Origin: Pseudoflavonifractor sp. MSJ-37
Lineage (GTDB): Bacteria > Bacillota > Clostridia > Oscillospirales > Oscillospiraceae
Assembly: GCF_018917965.1 (NCBI RefSeq)
Contig: NZ_JAHLPP010000003.1
Location: forward strand, 124,001-188,000
Length of the DNA: 64,000 nucleotides
Direction: 5' to 3'
Below, in pieces: positions 31,949-39,334 of this stretch (positions are counted from its first letter, which is position 1; every line of letters begins with the position of its first letter). The notes beneath the pieces were generated by a model. The model was not told the origin of the DNA, did not search any database, and saw only the letters and a list, made by a program, of their open reading frames with translations. The position numbers and the translations under genes are program-made.

Positions 31949-32818
31949 TCAGGCCAGGGGCTTGCCGCTGAACACGGGGAACACGTCGAAGTCGCCGTAG
32001 CTCTTGATGCGCTCCATGTGGGTCAGGACCTCCATGTCGGCATCGGAGATGACGAAGTCGACAGCGGCGTCATTCTTCATGTGGGCGGGATCGGCGGTCT
32101 TGGGCAGGGCCACAGCGCCCAGCTGGATAGCGTAGCGGATGCAGAGCTGAGCGGCGGACACGCCGTATTTCCCGGCCATGTCGGCGATGGCGTCGTTCTT
32201 CAGGGCCTCGCCGTGAGCGATGGGGGAATAGGCCTCCACCAGGATGCCGTTGGCCTTGCAGAACTCCACCAGAGGCAGATCGGTGTTGGTGATGTGGAGC
32301 AGGATCTGATCCACAGCGGGCTTCACCCGGCAGTCGGAGAGCAGGCTCTCCAGGTCGTCCCGCAGGAAGTTGGAGACGCCGATGGTGCGGACCTTCCCGG
32401 CGGACTGGGCGTCCTCCAGAGCCCTCCAGACCGCCTTGTTCTCCTCGAAGCAGCGCTTCTCCAGCCGGAACTCGGTCCAGGGCTGGGGGCTGTGGATGAT
32501 CATCTGGTCCAGATAGTCCAGGCCCATCTTCTCCAGCGTCTCGTCGATGGAGTGGGCGGCCGCCTCATACGTTTTATGCTCGGCGGCCACTTTGCTGGCC
32601 ACGAAGAGGGACTCCCGGGGCAGGCCGCAGGTACGGACGCCCTCGCCCACGCCCCGCTCATTGCCGTAGGCCTGGGCGGTATCGATCAGGCGGTAGCCCA
32701 GCGCGACCGCGTTCCGGACGGCTTCCGCCGCCTTGTCGTCATCGATGGACCAGGTGCCGAGGCCAAGCTTGGGGATCTGACGGCCGTCGGACAGAGGATA
32801 TGTCTCGTTAAGGATCAT
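31949..32818 (-). CDS. Aldo/keto reductase (AKR5-like)
   Basis: The ATG at 32818 follows AAGGAGGAAGCTATC; earlier in-frame starts lie in promoter DNA. The ~289-residue NADPH-dependent carbonyl reductase shows IPKLGLGTWSIDDDKAAEAV, LIDTAQAYGNERGVGEGV (Asp and Tyr), LFVASKVAAEHKT (Lys), MIIHSPQPW (His) and IGVSNFLRDDLESLL, so the catalytic tetrad is complete. It is the first gene of the operon driven by the divergent MerR-type promoter, so induction by an electrophile or carbonyl stress is likely. Confidence 0.93.
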   Translation of the reverse strand: MILNETYPLSDGRQIPKLGLGTWSIDDDKAAEAVRNAVALGYRLIDTAQAYGNERGVGEGVRTCGLPRESLFVASKVAAEHKTYEAAAHSIDETLEKMGLDYLDQMIIHSPQPWTEFRLEKRCFEENKAVWRALEDAQSAGKVRTIGVSNFLRDDLESLLSDCRVKPAVDQILLHITNTDLPLVEFCKANGILVEAYSPIAHGEALKNDAIADMAGKYGVSAAQLCIRYAIQLGAVALPKTADPAHMKNDAAVDFVISDADMEVLTHMERIKSYGDFDVFPVFSGKPLA

Positions 32819-32983
32819 GATAGCTTCCTCCTTGGATGTGTGATCGGAATATAAAAAGTAGAAATGTGAGATGAGAGCATTAGGACTGGGGCTTCCGTTC
32901 CCCATAGAAAGAGGCGGACGCGGCACCGCCGTCCTTGACGGCAGGCCGGAGCGCGCGGTATACTGTCCTTAGATTACAAGTCC

Positions 32984-33014
32984 ATCATACAAGTTGAAGT
33001 CGAGTTCAAGTCAA
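32984..33014 (-). promoter_or_regulatory. MerR-type promoter/operator for the reductase operon
   Basis: On the minus strand TTGACT (33014-33009) and TATGAT (32989-32984) are separated by 19 bases, longer than the usual 17. The spacer contains the inverted repeat TTGAA-CTCGAC-TTCAA (33009-32994). Over-long spacers with a central operator are the hallmark of promoters that MerR proteins untwist, and a merR gene lies 46 bases away on the opposite strand. Confidence 0.82.
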
Positions 33015-33060
33015 GGCTTTTTCACAAAAGCTCGAAAGATGTTTCGGGAGGGTGTTCCAT

Positions 33061-33555
33061 ATGGTCTATACGGTAGGCGAGATGGCGAAGCGGCTGGGGA
33101 TCCCGGCCTCCACACTGCGCTATTACGATAAGGAGGGCCTCCTGCCCTTCGTGGAGCGCTCCTCCGGCGGGATCCGGATGTTCCGGGAAAAGGACTACGG
33201 GTGGCTGAAGGTGATCGGCTGTCTGAAGAAGGCAGGGATGTCCCTGAAGGACATCCGGTCCTACATCGCCCTCACCATGCAGGGGGACGAGACGATCGGC
33301 CAGCGCCTGGAGCTGTTCCGGAACCAGCGGGAGGTACTTTTGGCCCAGATGGCAGAGCTGGAGCAGACGCTGGAGACCCTGGACTACAAGTGCTGGTACT
33401 ATGAGACGGCAAAGGCCGCCGGGAGCACCGATGTTCCGGAAAATATGACCATGGAGGAGCTGCCGGAGCGGTTCCGGGCCGTACGTCAGCACCTGCGGGA
33501 CAGCGAACAGGCCCGGGAGGAGCGCTTCCTGGGAGAAGCGCGGAAGCGGGCGTGA
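33061..33555 (+). CDS. MerR-family transcriptional regulator
   Basis: I use ATG 33061, which follows GGGAGGGTGTTCC; a TTG nine bases earlier is less likely. The 164-residue protein has the winged helix (YTVGEMAKRLGIPASTLRYY, DKEGLLPF, FREKDYGWLKVIGCLKKAGM) and a long dimerisation coiled coil (~80-120). There is an effector region with only one Cys (DYKCWYYE), so metal sensing is doubtful. It resembles the MerR type that controls aldo/keto reductases. It faces the reductase operon across a shared regulatory region and probably activates it. Confidence 0.93.
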   Translation: MVYTVGEMAKRLGIPASTLRYYDKEGLLPFVERSSGGIRMFREKDYGWLKVIGCLKKAGMSLKDIRSYIALTMQGDETIGQRLELFRNQREVLLAQMAELEQTLETLDYKCWYYETAKAAGSTDVPENMTMEELPERFRAVRQHLRDSEQAREERFLGEARKRA

Positions 33556-33581
33556 CCGCAAAAAAGAACGGACCTGAGACG

Positions 33582-33599
33582 GCAATGTCATTAAGTTAA
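33582..33599 (+). repeat. Left terminal inverted repeat
   Basis: The sequence gcaatgtcattaagttaa is the exact reverse complement of the right end at 36948-36965. The target duplication ctgagacg lies directly before it. Confidence 0.9.
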
Positions 33600-34012
33600 T
33601 CTAAAAGCCCAGCCGTTGAGGGGGGGGAGATGCTTTCCTCTTCTTAACGGCTGGGTGCTTTTTGGGCTGTTGCATTTAATTAACCGCAAATTTTAACAAA
33701 ATGTAAAGAATTACCCAATCCGCTTGCTTTTTCCGTCGCATGGAGATAGAGTAAACTAAACGCCGTGGTGAACGGTGTTCGCAAGCAGAATTTGAGACAG
33801 CCAAAATGTGAGAGTTTAGCCAAAATTGATTGAGTCTTAGAAGTTTTTGATTGCTTTTATTTGAGAGTTAGCCAAAATTAGCGAGAAGAGCCACCATAGC
33901 CAAAGTAAAAGTAGCGAGCGTTTTGAACATCAAGCGTACACGCCCTGTTATGGGGGTGCGTTTGGTGTTTTCTTCTTTCATCCGGCGAATTTTCGTTCGG
34001 AGGCTAACTCTC
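33600..34012 (+). other. Leader of the IS4-type element, no gene seen
   Basis: This stretch holds a stem-loop at 33608-33655 (cccagccgtt/aacggctggg) followed by a T-rich tail, which could block outside transcription. Near 33800-33900 there are three variants of the motif agccaaaat, often preceded by gagagtt. No supported reading frame is present before the transposase ATG. Confidence 0.6.
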
Positions 34013-35295
34013 ATGTCAATACAATCCATTCGCGTGGTACTCAACGCCGCAATTCAAACTGCCGCACGGAGCATCGGTGGCAAGGACTTCTCCCGCAAGA
34101 GCGCCCTGACCGCCGAAACCGTCATACGCCTTTTGATTGGCGCGGAGGGCGGTAGTTTAGCTAAGATTTTGCACGACGCGGGCATTCAAGCTACCGCGTC
34201 GGCGCTCAGTCAGCGCCGCGCTCAAATCCCGCCTGCTGTGTTCCGCGCGGTATTTGACCAGTCCAATTCCACTTGTACGGATAGCGAATTGTTTCGCGGC
34301 TATCGCTTACTTGCAGTAGACGGAACAACTGTCAATCTGCCGCGTAACCCAAATCGCCCTCCTTCGTTCAGAATGACGGTATTCCAAACGGCGTAAATCA
34401 ACTTCATGTCACGCCGCTCTACAACATTCTAAGCCGCACCTTTGACGATTTGGTTATACAGCCAGAGCCAAAGAAAGATGAAATCGGCGCGTTAGTCACC
34501 ATGTTGCAACGCAACGACTTCGAAGAAAAGGCGCTGATTATAGCTGACCGAGGTTTTGAAAGCTATAATCTTATAGCGCATATCCTTGAAAAACCCAATG
34601 CGGATTTTCTCATTCGCGTCAAGCAAAGCTGCTCCGCCATGCGAGAGGTGGCGAAGCTGCCCTTGTGCGAGCTGGACTGCAACATCAGTTTTACCATCAC
34701 CACCACGCAGACCAATGAGGACAAGCAAAACGGCTACATTCATCTGCAAGTGCCGAAGAAAAGCAAGGCAAATTCCAAAACGCGGCGCGGACGCTGGGAC
34801 TTCCCATCGCCCTATCCGATGAAACTCCGCGTTTGCCGTTTTCTGCTGGACAACGGCGAGTTTGAAACGGTTGCCACTTCTCTGCCCCCGTCCTTTACGC
34901 TTGCGGATATTCGGGAACTGTATCATCTCCGTTGGGGCGTGGAAACGGCCTTCTGTGACTGGAAATATACGCTTGGCCTTGTCGATCTGCACGGCAAATC
35001 GGACGCGTTCGCGGAGCAGGAAATTTACGCCAGCCTGACCGCGTTTAACTTCGCAAGCCGCGTTTGCCGCGAGGTTGTTGTCCGTCAGCCGAAAAACGGC
35101 GTTTACGCCTACAAGGTCAATTTCAAAATGGCGGTCATGCTCTGCAAGGAGTTCTTACGGACACCCAATGCGGACGGCGAAACGCTGTTAAAAGAAATCG
35201 CGCGGCATACAGTTCCCATTCGTCCCGACCGGCAGGACGAACGCAATTTGAAAGTGAAAGGTTTTGCGGGATTTGTCTACCGCGTAGCCGCGTAA
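34013..35295 (+). pseudogene. IS4-family transposase, frameshifted
   Basis: The ATG at 34013 follows GGAGGCTAACTCTC. The first part ends near LLAVDGTTVNLPRNPN (first catalytic Asp in AVDGTT). The second part carries IIADRGFESYNLIAHIL (second Asp) and YHLRWGVETAFCDWKY (the YxxRWxxE glutamate region). Between them the intact reading PKSPSFVQNDGIPNGVNQLH lies in the -1 frame, so one frame change near 34345-34350 splits the gene. All three DDE residues survive. Unless frameshifting rescues it, the copy is inactive and would need a helper in trans. Confidence 0.88.
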
Positions 35296-35302
35296 AAAAG
35301 AG

Positions 35303-35345
35303 GGGGTGGTGTTTGCGGACACCGCCCCCTCAACGCGTTTTTTTC
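35303..35345 (+). terminator. Terminator after the transposase
   Basis: The arms agggggtggtgt and acaccgccccct pair around ttgcgg, and a T-run starts about 12 bases later. The gap lowers certainty. Confidence 0.65.
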
Positions 35346-35396
35346 AAAAAGCCTGTTTTCCCCCCTCAAAAACGGCGTTTTTCAAAAAAGAAATGC

Positions 35397-36010
35397 CGCC
35401 TTAACTTAACAGCTGTGGCGGAAAGGCTTTCGAGCGACGCATAGGGGCATATCAGAAGAAAAGCTGACCGACAACACAACAAGTCCGCGCAAAGATAGAA
35501 AAGTCAGCAGAAACCACCGCGAACCGTGAGAGCAAAATTATTCAAAGAAAATCTCAACAAGTCCCGCCCATGTATCAAAAGTCAGCGGACGGTGTTTTGA
35601 TGGGGTAGGCATTTTTTGAGAAAAACATGCCCAAAACAGCCGTTAAGTTAAGAAATCGTCAGCATTTCAACAAGTCTGTAAAGCGTTCCCAAAATCAGCT
35701 AAAATCCGCAGAAAGCGCGATAGTCCCTAAAATCTCAACATTCGTGCGGAATGTATCAGAAATCAGCCGATTTTCACAAAAAGCGAAATAGTGTTATTTT
35801 TGACCGCGCTTAACTTAACAACTTGTGACGGAAAGACTTGTGAGCGACGCATCGGGGCATATCGGAAGAAAAACCGCCCAAGCATACAACAAGTCCGCGC
35901 ATAGATACCGAAATCAGCGAAAACTACCGCAAACCAGCAGAGCGAAATCATTCCAAGGAAATCTCAACAAGTCCTGCCAATGCTCTGAAAATTCCATCAC
36001 GGATTTTCTG
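35397..36010 (+). repeat. Noncoding repeat block inside the element
   Basis: Two diverged copies of a ~180-base unit lie at about 35398-35580 and 35809-35990. Each starts cttaacttaaca, continues with a ggaaag..t..gagcgacgcat.ggggcatatc stretch, aacaagtccgcgca and then aaatctcaacaagtcc. A third, shorter unit begins near 35640 with gttaagttaag in inverted sense. The core ttaactta also forms the inner part of the terminal inverted repeats. No gene with start and ribosome site is seen between 35296 and 36110. Confidence 0.7.
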
Positions 36011-36110
36011 CGGTCCATCTTTTTTATTGCTCTGTATGGAAACGCATGATATGATGGATTTGGCAACGGTGAAAGAAACCGGCAAATCGGAACTTGAGGA
36101 GGGAATTAAG

Positions 36111-36752
36111 ATGAAAGACGGAAAACATCCAAATCCCAATACGATCCATCCAATTGCAGGGTATGACAAAGAAATATATGTGAAGCCGACAATTACAAAT
36201 CCGAACATTATTGTTGGAGACTTTACATATATTGCCGATTCGGATTTTGAAAGTCATGTTTCACATTTGTACGAGTGGAATGATGATAAACTCATCATCG
36301 GGAAGTTCTGTCAAATCGCCGCCGGGGTTGAGTTTGTGATGAACGGCGCAAACCATCAGATGAACGCTGTCTCTACATTTCCGTTCTATACCTTGGAGGG
36401 GTGGGAAATGTTACCGCCTGCAAAGACGGATATGCCATTAAAAGGAGATACTGTTATCGAAAATGATGTTTGGATCGGGCAAAATGCGGTGATTCTCCCC
36501 GGCGTTTACATTGGAAACGGAGCGATCATTGGTGCAAACAGCGTAGTGGGCAGTGATGTTGCACCATATACAAAGGTCGTTGGAAACCCCGCAAGAGCGA
36601 TTCAAAAGCGCTTTGATGATGAACTGATTGAATTGCTGCTTAAATTCAAGTGGTGGGATAGGAGCGTTGATGAAATCAACCGGCTAATTCCAATCTTGAC
36701 TTGCAGTGATTTGGATAAAGTGAAAGCTGAAATCAAGAAGCAATTAGGCTGA
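36111..36752 (+). CDS. Vat/CatB-type xenobiotic O-acetyltransferase
   Basis: I chose ATG 36111, which follows GAGGAGGGAATTAAG; upstream in-frame ATGs lack a ribosome site. The 213-residue left-handed-beta-helix enzyme shows LIIGKFCQIAAGVEFVMNGA then NHQM with the catalytic His. FPFYTLEGWE, DVWIGQNAVILPGVYIGNGA and VVGNPARAIQKRFDDELIEL follow, ending with KWWDR. This is the pattern of streptogramin A (Vat) and CatB-type chloramphenicol acetyltransferases that use acetyl-CoA. Which drug it accepts, if any, cannot be told. The gene is low-GC compared with the host and carried inside a mobile unit. Confidence 0.87.
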   Translation: MKDGKHPNPNTIHPIAGYDKEIYVKPTITNPNIIVGDFTYIADSDFESHVSHLYEWNDDKLIIGKFCQIAAGVEFVMNGANHQMNAVSTFPFYTLEGWEMLPPAKTDMPLKGDTVIENDVWIGQNAVILPGVYIGNGAIIGANSVVGSDVAPYTKVVGNPARAIQKRFDDELIELLLKFKWWDRSVDEINRLIPILTCSDLDKVKAEIKKQLG

Positions 36753-36766
36753 CAAATTCCAGTTTG

Positions 36767-36862
36767 ATGAAGTACAAGGCCATCTTCGAGCGCAACGCCG
36801 ACCGTTTTGTGAACGCCAACACCATTTACGAGGGACAGGTCATTGTCCTGCCCGCGAAGTAA
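36767..36862 (+). pseudogene. LysM-domain gene fragment
   Basis: In one frame the DNA encodes MKYKAIFERNADRFVNANTI then YEGQVIVLPAK and a stop. This is the second half of a LysM module like that of the prophage XkdP-like protein, but a different copy. No start with ribosome site or N-terminal half exists. It seems to be a scrap captured with its terminator. Confidence 0.72.
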
Positions 36863-36897
36863 GCACAAGCAATCCACATAACGAAAGCATAAAAAAT

Positions 36898-36930
36898 GCC
36901 CACCTCGAAAAGTCGAGGTGGGCTTTTTTT
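36898..36930 (+). terminator. Strong terminator at the right side of the element
   Basis: An 11-base-pair stem (gcccacctcga/tcgaggtgggc) with an AAAG loop is followed by seven T residues. It would stop transcription from the acetyltransferase. Confidence 0.9.
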
Positions 36931-36947
36931 CGTGTGCGCGGATTTGC

Positions 36948-36965
36948 TTAACTTAATGACATTGC
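36948..36965 (-). repeat. Right terminal inverted repeat
   Basis: ttaacttaatgacattgc is the exact reverse complement of the left end, followed directly by the target duplication ctgagacg. Confidence 0.9.
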
Positions 36966-37008
36966 CTGAGACGGAGGAGCGATTTTCGTCTCAGGTCCGT
37001 TTTTATTT
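36966..37008 (+). terminator. Interrupted merR/Nudix terminator, right portion
   Basis: The right flank holds ctgagacg, a 13-base loop and cgtctcaggtccgttttt. The left flank (33568-33581) holds acggacctgagacg. Joined without the element they form a 14-base-pair stem with T-runs on both sides, a bidirectional terminator. The insertion leaves only an eight-base-pair stem here. Confidence 0.85.
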
Positions 37009-37536
37009 TTAGAACGTCGTCGGATCGGTCAGGGAGCGAGGTCCTGGGGCCCAGTGTCCATCCGCCTGACGGACCATGGGCACGCCGTCCAGGACTGCGC
37101 CGGTCAAGGACTCGCCCTCATAGCAGACCTTCAGGGAGAAGAAGGGGACCTCCTGTTCCATGAGCGCCAGAAAGATCCGGTCGCCTTCCCAGTGGGGGAG
37201 CGCGAGGAGTTGGTCCTTGGGCACCCACTCCAATACGCCCTCGTCGCAGTCCTGGAGGGGCCCGGTGAAGCGGTCGGCCTGGTAGAGATGCATATATTCG
37301 GTGGGCCAGCGGTCGGACACAAAGGTGACGATGCCGCGGTAGCGCCACCGTTCCAGCGTCAGGCCGGTCTCCTCCCGGACCTCCCGCAGGAGGCAGTCCT
37401 CGGGACTCTCCTTGTCCTGGAATTTTCCGCCGATGCCGATCCATTTGTCCTGATTGGCGTCATGTTCCTTTTTGACCCGGTGGAGCATCAGATAGCAGTC
37501 GTCCCGCCGGAGATAGCAGAGCGTAGTCTGGAGCAT
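37009..37536 (-). CDS. Nudix hydrolase (8-oxo-dGTP diphosphatase-like)
   Basis: This 175-residue protein starts after AAGGAGGCCCCACC. The Nudix box runs from GGKFQDKESPEDC to LLREVREETGLTL (~residues 37-62) with the REVREE metal-binding core. TLCYLRRDDCYLMLHRVKKE at the N-terminus and the GVLEWVPKDQLLALP turn resemble MutT/YtkD-type enzymes that clean oxidised nucleotides. The extra ~30 C-terminal residues are uncharacterised. It is GC-rich and host-like, and its 3' end runs into the interrupted terminator. Confidence 0.92.
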   Translation of the reverse strand: MLQTTLCYLRRDDCYLMLHRVKKEHDANQDKWIGIGGKFQDKESPEDCLLREVREETGLTLERWRYRGIVTFVSDRWPTEYMHLYQADRFTGPLQDCDEGVLEWVPKDQLLALPHWEGDRIFLALMEQEVPFFSLKVCYEGESLTGAVLDGVPMVRQADGHWAPGPRSLTDPTTF

Positions 37537-37694
37537 GGTGGGGCCTCCTTATGGTGGTGATGACCGGCTCAGTATACCACGGTGGAGAGGGGGGAGACAA
37601 GGGAGAAGGTCAGAAAAATAAAAAGGAACACCACGATCCTTCGTTTCGGTGCTCCCGTCCCCGCTTTTTTGCAGATTTGGGGACTGATAAAGAG

Positions 37695-38405
37695 ATGAAA
37701 AAATTCACAAAAGACGAAGCCATTAAAATCGTTGTCCAATGCGCGCAGGCATATCAAAAAGAACTGGACGGAAAGAGTTTGCTGTTCCTTTGCACAGACA
37801 AACATAAAAGAGTCTTTCACTTTGAATTTTCGTTCTATGGGAATAATTATTTGCATCTGACCGGTTTGAAAGCACCGAAAGGCGCGGATGGTGAGAGTGC
37901 TGGACTGTTTGCAAATGACTTCTATCAAAAATGTTTGGACCATAAGCTGAGTCCAGCAGATTTTGAGTTTTTCGAAGATGGTACGACACACATGAAACTT
38001 GAAGTGCTGCCGACCGTGATTTCCAAAAATCTGCAAGCAAAAATGATTGGCGATTATAATTCAAGCAAACCTCGCCTTTACACAGAAAAGGTTGCAGGCA
38101 GCACCAATGCCTGCGTTGGATTTATTCTGGATCAGACGACGCAGAAGTATGTACCGAATACTGTTTTACAGGAAGATGTCTGGGATATGACGAAAAGTGC
38201 ACTACGCGTAATTGCGGTCTATCGGAAAGCAATTACAGCGCTGCAATACGAAGAACTGACCTATACGGCAAAAAAATTTGATTTTTCCGAAGTTGAATTT
38301 CCAGAGAAATTCAAATATTTAATGCCTGAAACTACACAAAAATATCAAGCGAGAGCATATTCAAGTGGATATGCTCTCATTTTTTCTGTTCACCGCAGAT
38401 TTTAG
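37695..38405 (+). CDS. PBECR4-like domain protein (possible nuclease of the Barnase/EndoU/RelE-type group)
   Basis: I use ATG 37695; the upstream part of the frame lies in host promoter DNA. The ~236-residue, AT-rich protein has AYQKELDGKSLLFLCTDKHK, VFHFEFSFYGNNYLHLTGLK and GLFANDFYQKCLDHKLSPAD. The NNYLHLTGL motif is typical of PBECR4-type domains found in phage and mobile-element proteins. I name the family from memory with moderate certainty. A hairpin terminator lies inside the last 15 codons, so the natural stop may have been lost and the tail (SGYALIFSVHRRF) may be read-through. Confidence 0.6.
   Translation: MKKFTKDEAIKIVVQCAQAYQKELDGKSLLFLCTDKHKRVFHFEFSFYGNNYLHLTGLKAPKGADGESAGLFANDFYQKCLDHKLSPADFEFFEDGTTHMKLEVLPTVISKNLQAKMIGDYNSSKPRLYTEKVAGSTNACVGFILDQTTQKYVPNTVLQEDVWDMTKSALRVIAVYRKAITALQYEELTYTAKKFDFSEVEFPEKFKYLMPETTQKYQARAYSSGYALIFSVHRRF
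38351..38385 (+). terminator. Terminator inside the 3' end of the PBECR4-like gene
   Basis: The perfect stem gagagcatat/atatgctctc with an eight-base loop is followed by ATTTTTT. It overlaps the final codons of the upstream frame. Confidence 0.85.
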
Positions 38406-38478
38406 TTTCCCTATTGACAAGGTATGTTTCTATCTGTTACACTTCTCGCAATACATTGCACGATTGGAGGTTTTCCCC

Positions 38479-39321
38479 ATGGAGCGAAAATGGCTTTTGA
38501 CTGGAACAGCGCTCATGCTTGCGGCGGCGCTGACCGGATGCGGTAATGCGCCTGTGGCAGATCAGGCGGCGAAGATCAGCATGGAACAGGCGCAGACAGC
38601 GGCGCTGGACGCCGCCAACATCGACGCGGCAGACGCGGATATTTCATCCGCAACGCTCAGCGAGGTGGCGGGCGTGACCTGCTACAAGGTGGAGTTCACC
38701 TCTGGCGATCATACCTACGCTTACTCCATCAATGCCGAGAACGGCGAGGTGCTGGAGGCGAGCTACCGGGATAAGAACGCCGCGCCCGCGGACAGCACTC
38801 AGTCGGATACCACTGCATCCGGCGCGACCACCACTCCGGCGCAGACCACGCCCAGCACGAACACCAACACCTCTACCGGCGCAGTGGACGAAGCCAAGGC
38901 GCAGGAGATCGCCTTGACTCACGCCGGGGTCAAGGCGGCGGATGCCACCATCACCAAATCCAAGCTGGACTATGACGATGGCCGTCAGGTCTATGAGATC
39001 GAATGGTATGCGAACGGCGCGAAGTACGACTATGAGATCGCTGTGGCTACCGGCGAGATCGTCAACTCCGGCTACGAGGCAAAGACAGTGGTCGGCACCG
39101 GCAACAGCGCCACCGTCACCGAGGCGACAGCAAAGCAGACCGCCCTTGCCCGCGTGTCCGGCGCGACGGAAAAGGACATCTACGAATGGAAGCTGGACTA
39201 CGACGATGGCCGCCCGGAGTATGAAGGCAAGATCATCTACGGCGGCACGGAGTACGAATTCACCATCGACGCAACCTCTGGCACTGTCACCGAATGGGAT
39301 GCCGAGAGCCTGGACCGCTAA
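38479..39321 (+). CDS. PepSY-domain lipoprotein
   Basis: The ATG at 38479 follows GGAGGTTTTCCCC. The 280-residue protein has a lipoprotein signal (WLLTGTALMLAAALTGCGNA). It carries three PepSY-like modules: ISMEQAQTAALDAANIDAAD to INAENGEVLEA, AQEIALTHAGVKAADA to VATGEIVNSG, and ATAKQTALARVSGATE to IDATSGTVTEWDAE. A Ser/Thr/Pro linker separates the first from the second. PepSY proteins are extracytoplasmic and often inhibit or modulate peptidases. It is followed after 13 bases by a related gene with which it forms an operon. Confidence 0.88.
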   Translation: MERKWLLTGTALMLAAALTGCGNAPVADQAAKISMEQAQTAALDAANIDAADADISSATLSEVAGVTCYKVEFTSGDHTYAYSINAENGEVLEASYRDKNAAPADSTQSDTTASGATTTPAQTTPSTNTNTSTGAVDEAKAQEIALTHAGVKAADATITKSKLDYDDGRQVYEIEWYANGAKYDYEIAVATGEIVNSGYEAKTVVGTGNSATVTEATAKQTALARVSGATEKDIYEWKLDYDDGRPEYEGKIIYGGTEYEFTIDATSGTVTEWDAESLDR

Positions 39322-39334
39322 GGAGGAACCGAAC

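Larger units (their letters stand above)
33582..36965 (+). mobile_element. TIR-bounded IS4-type element carrying an acetyltransferase gene
   Basis: A perfect 18-bp inverted repeat bounds 3.38 kb, flanked by the direct repeat ctgagacg (33574-33581 and 36966-36973). Counting one more base at each end gives a 19-bp inverted repeat and a 6-bp duplication; either reading is possible. Inside are a broken IS4-like transposase, a noncoding repeat block, a Vat/CatB-type acetyltransferase, a LysM gene fragment and a terminator. AT content and codon use differ from the host on both sides. The element sits in the terminator between merR and the Nudix gene. Confidence 0.88.
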
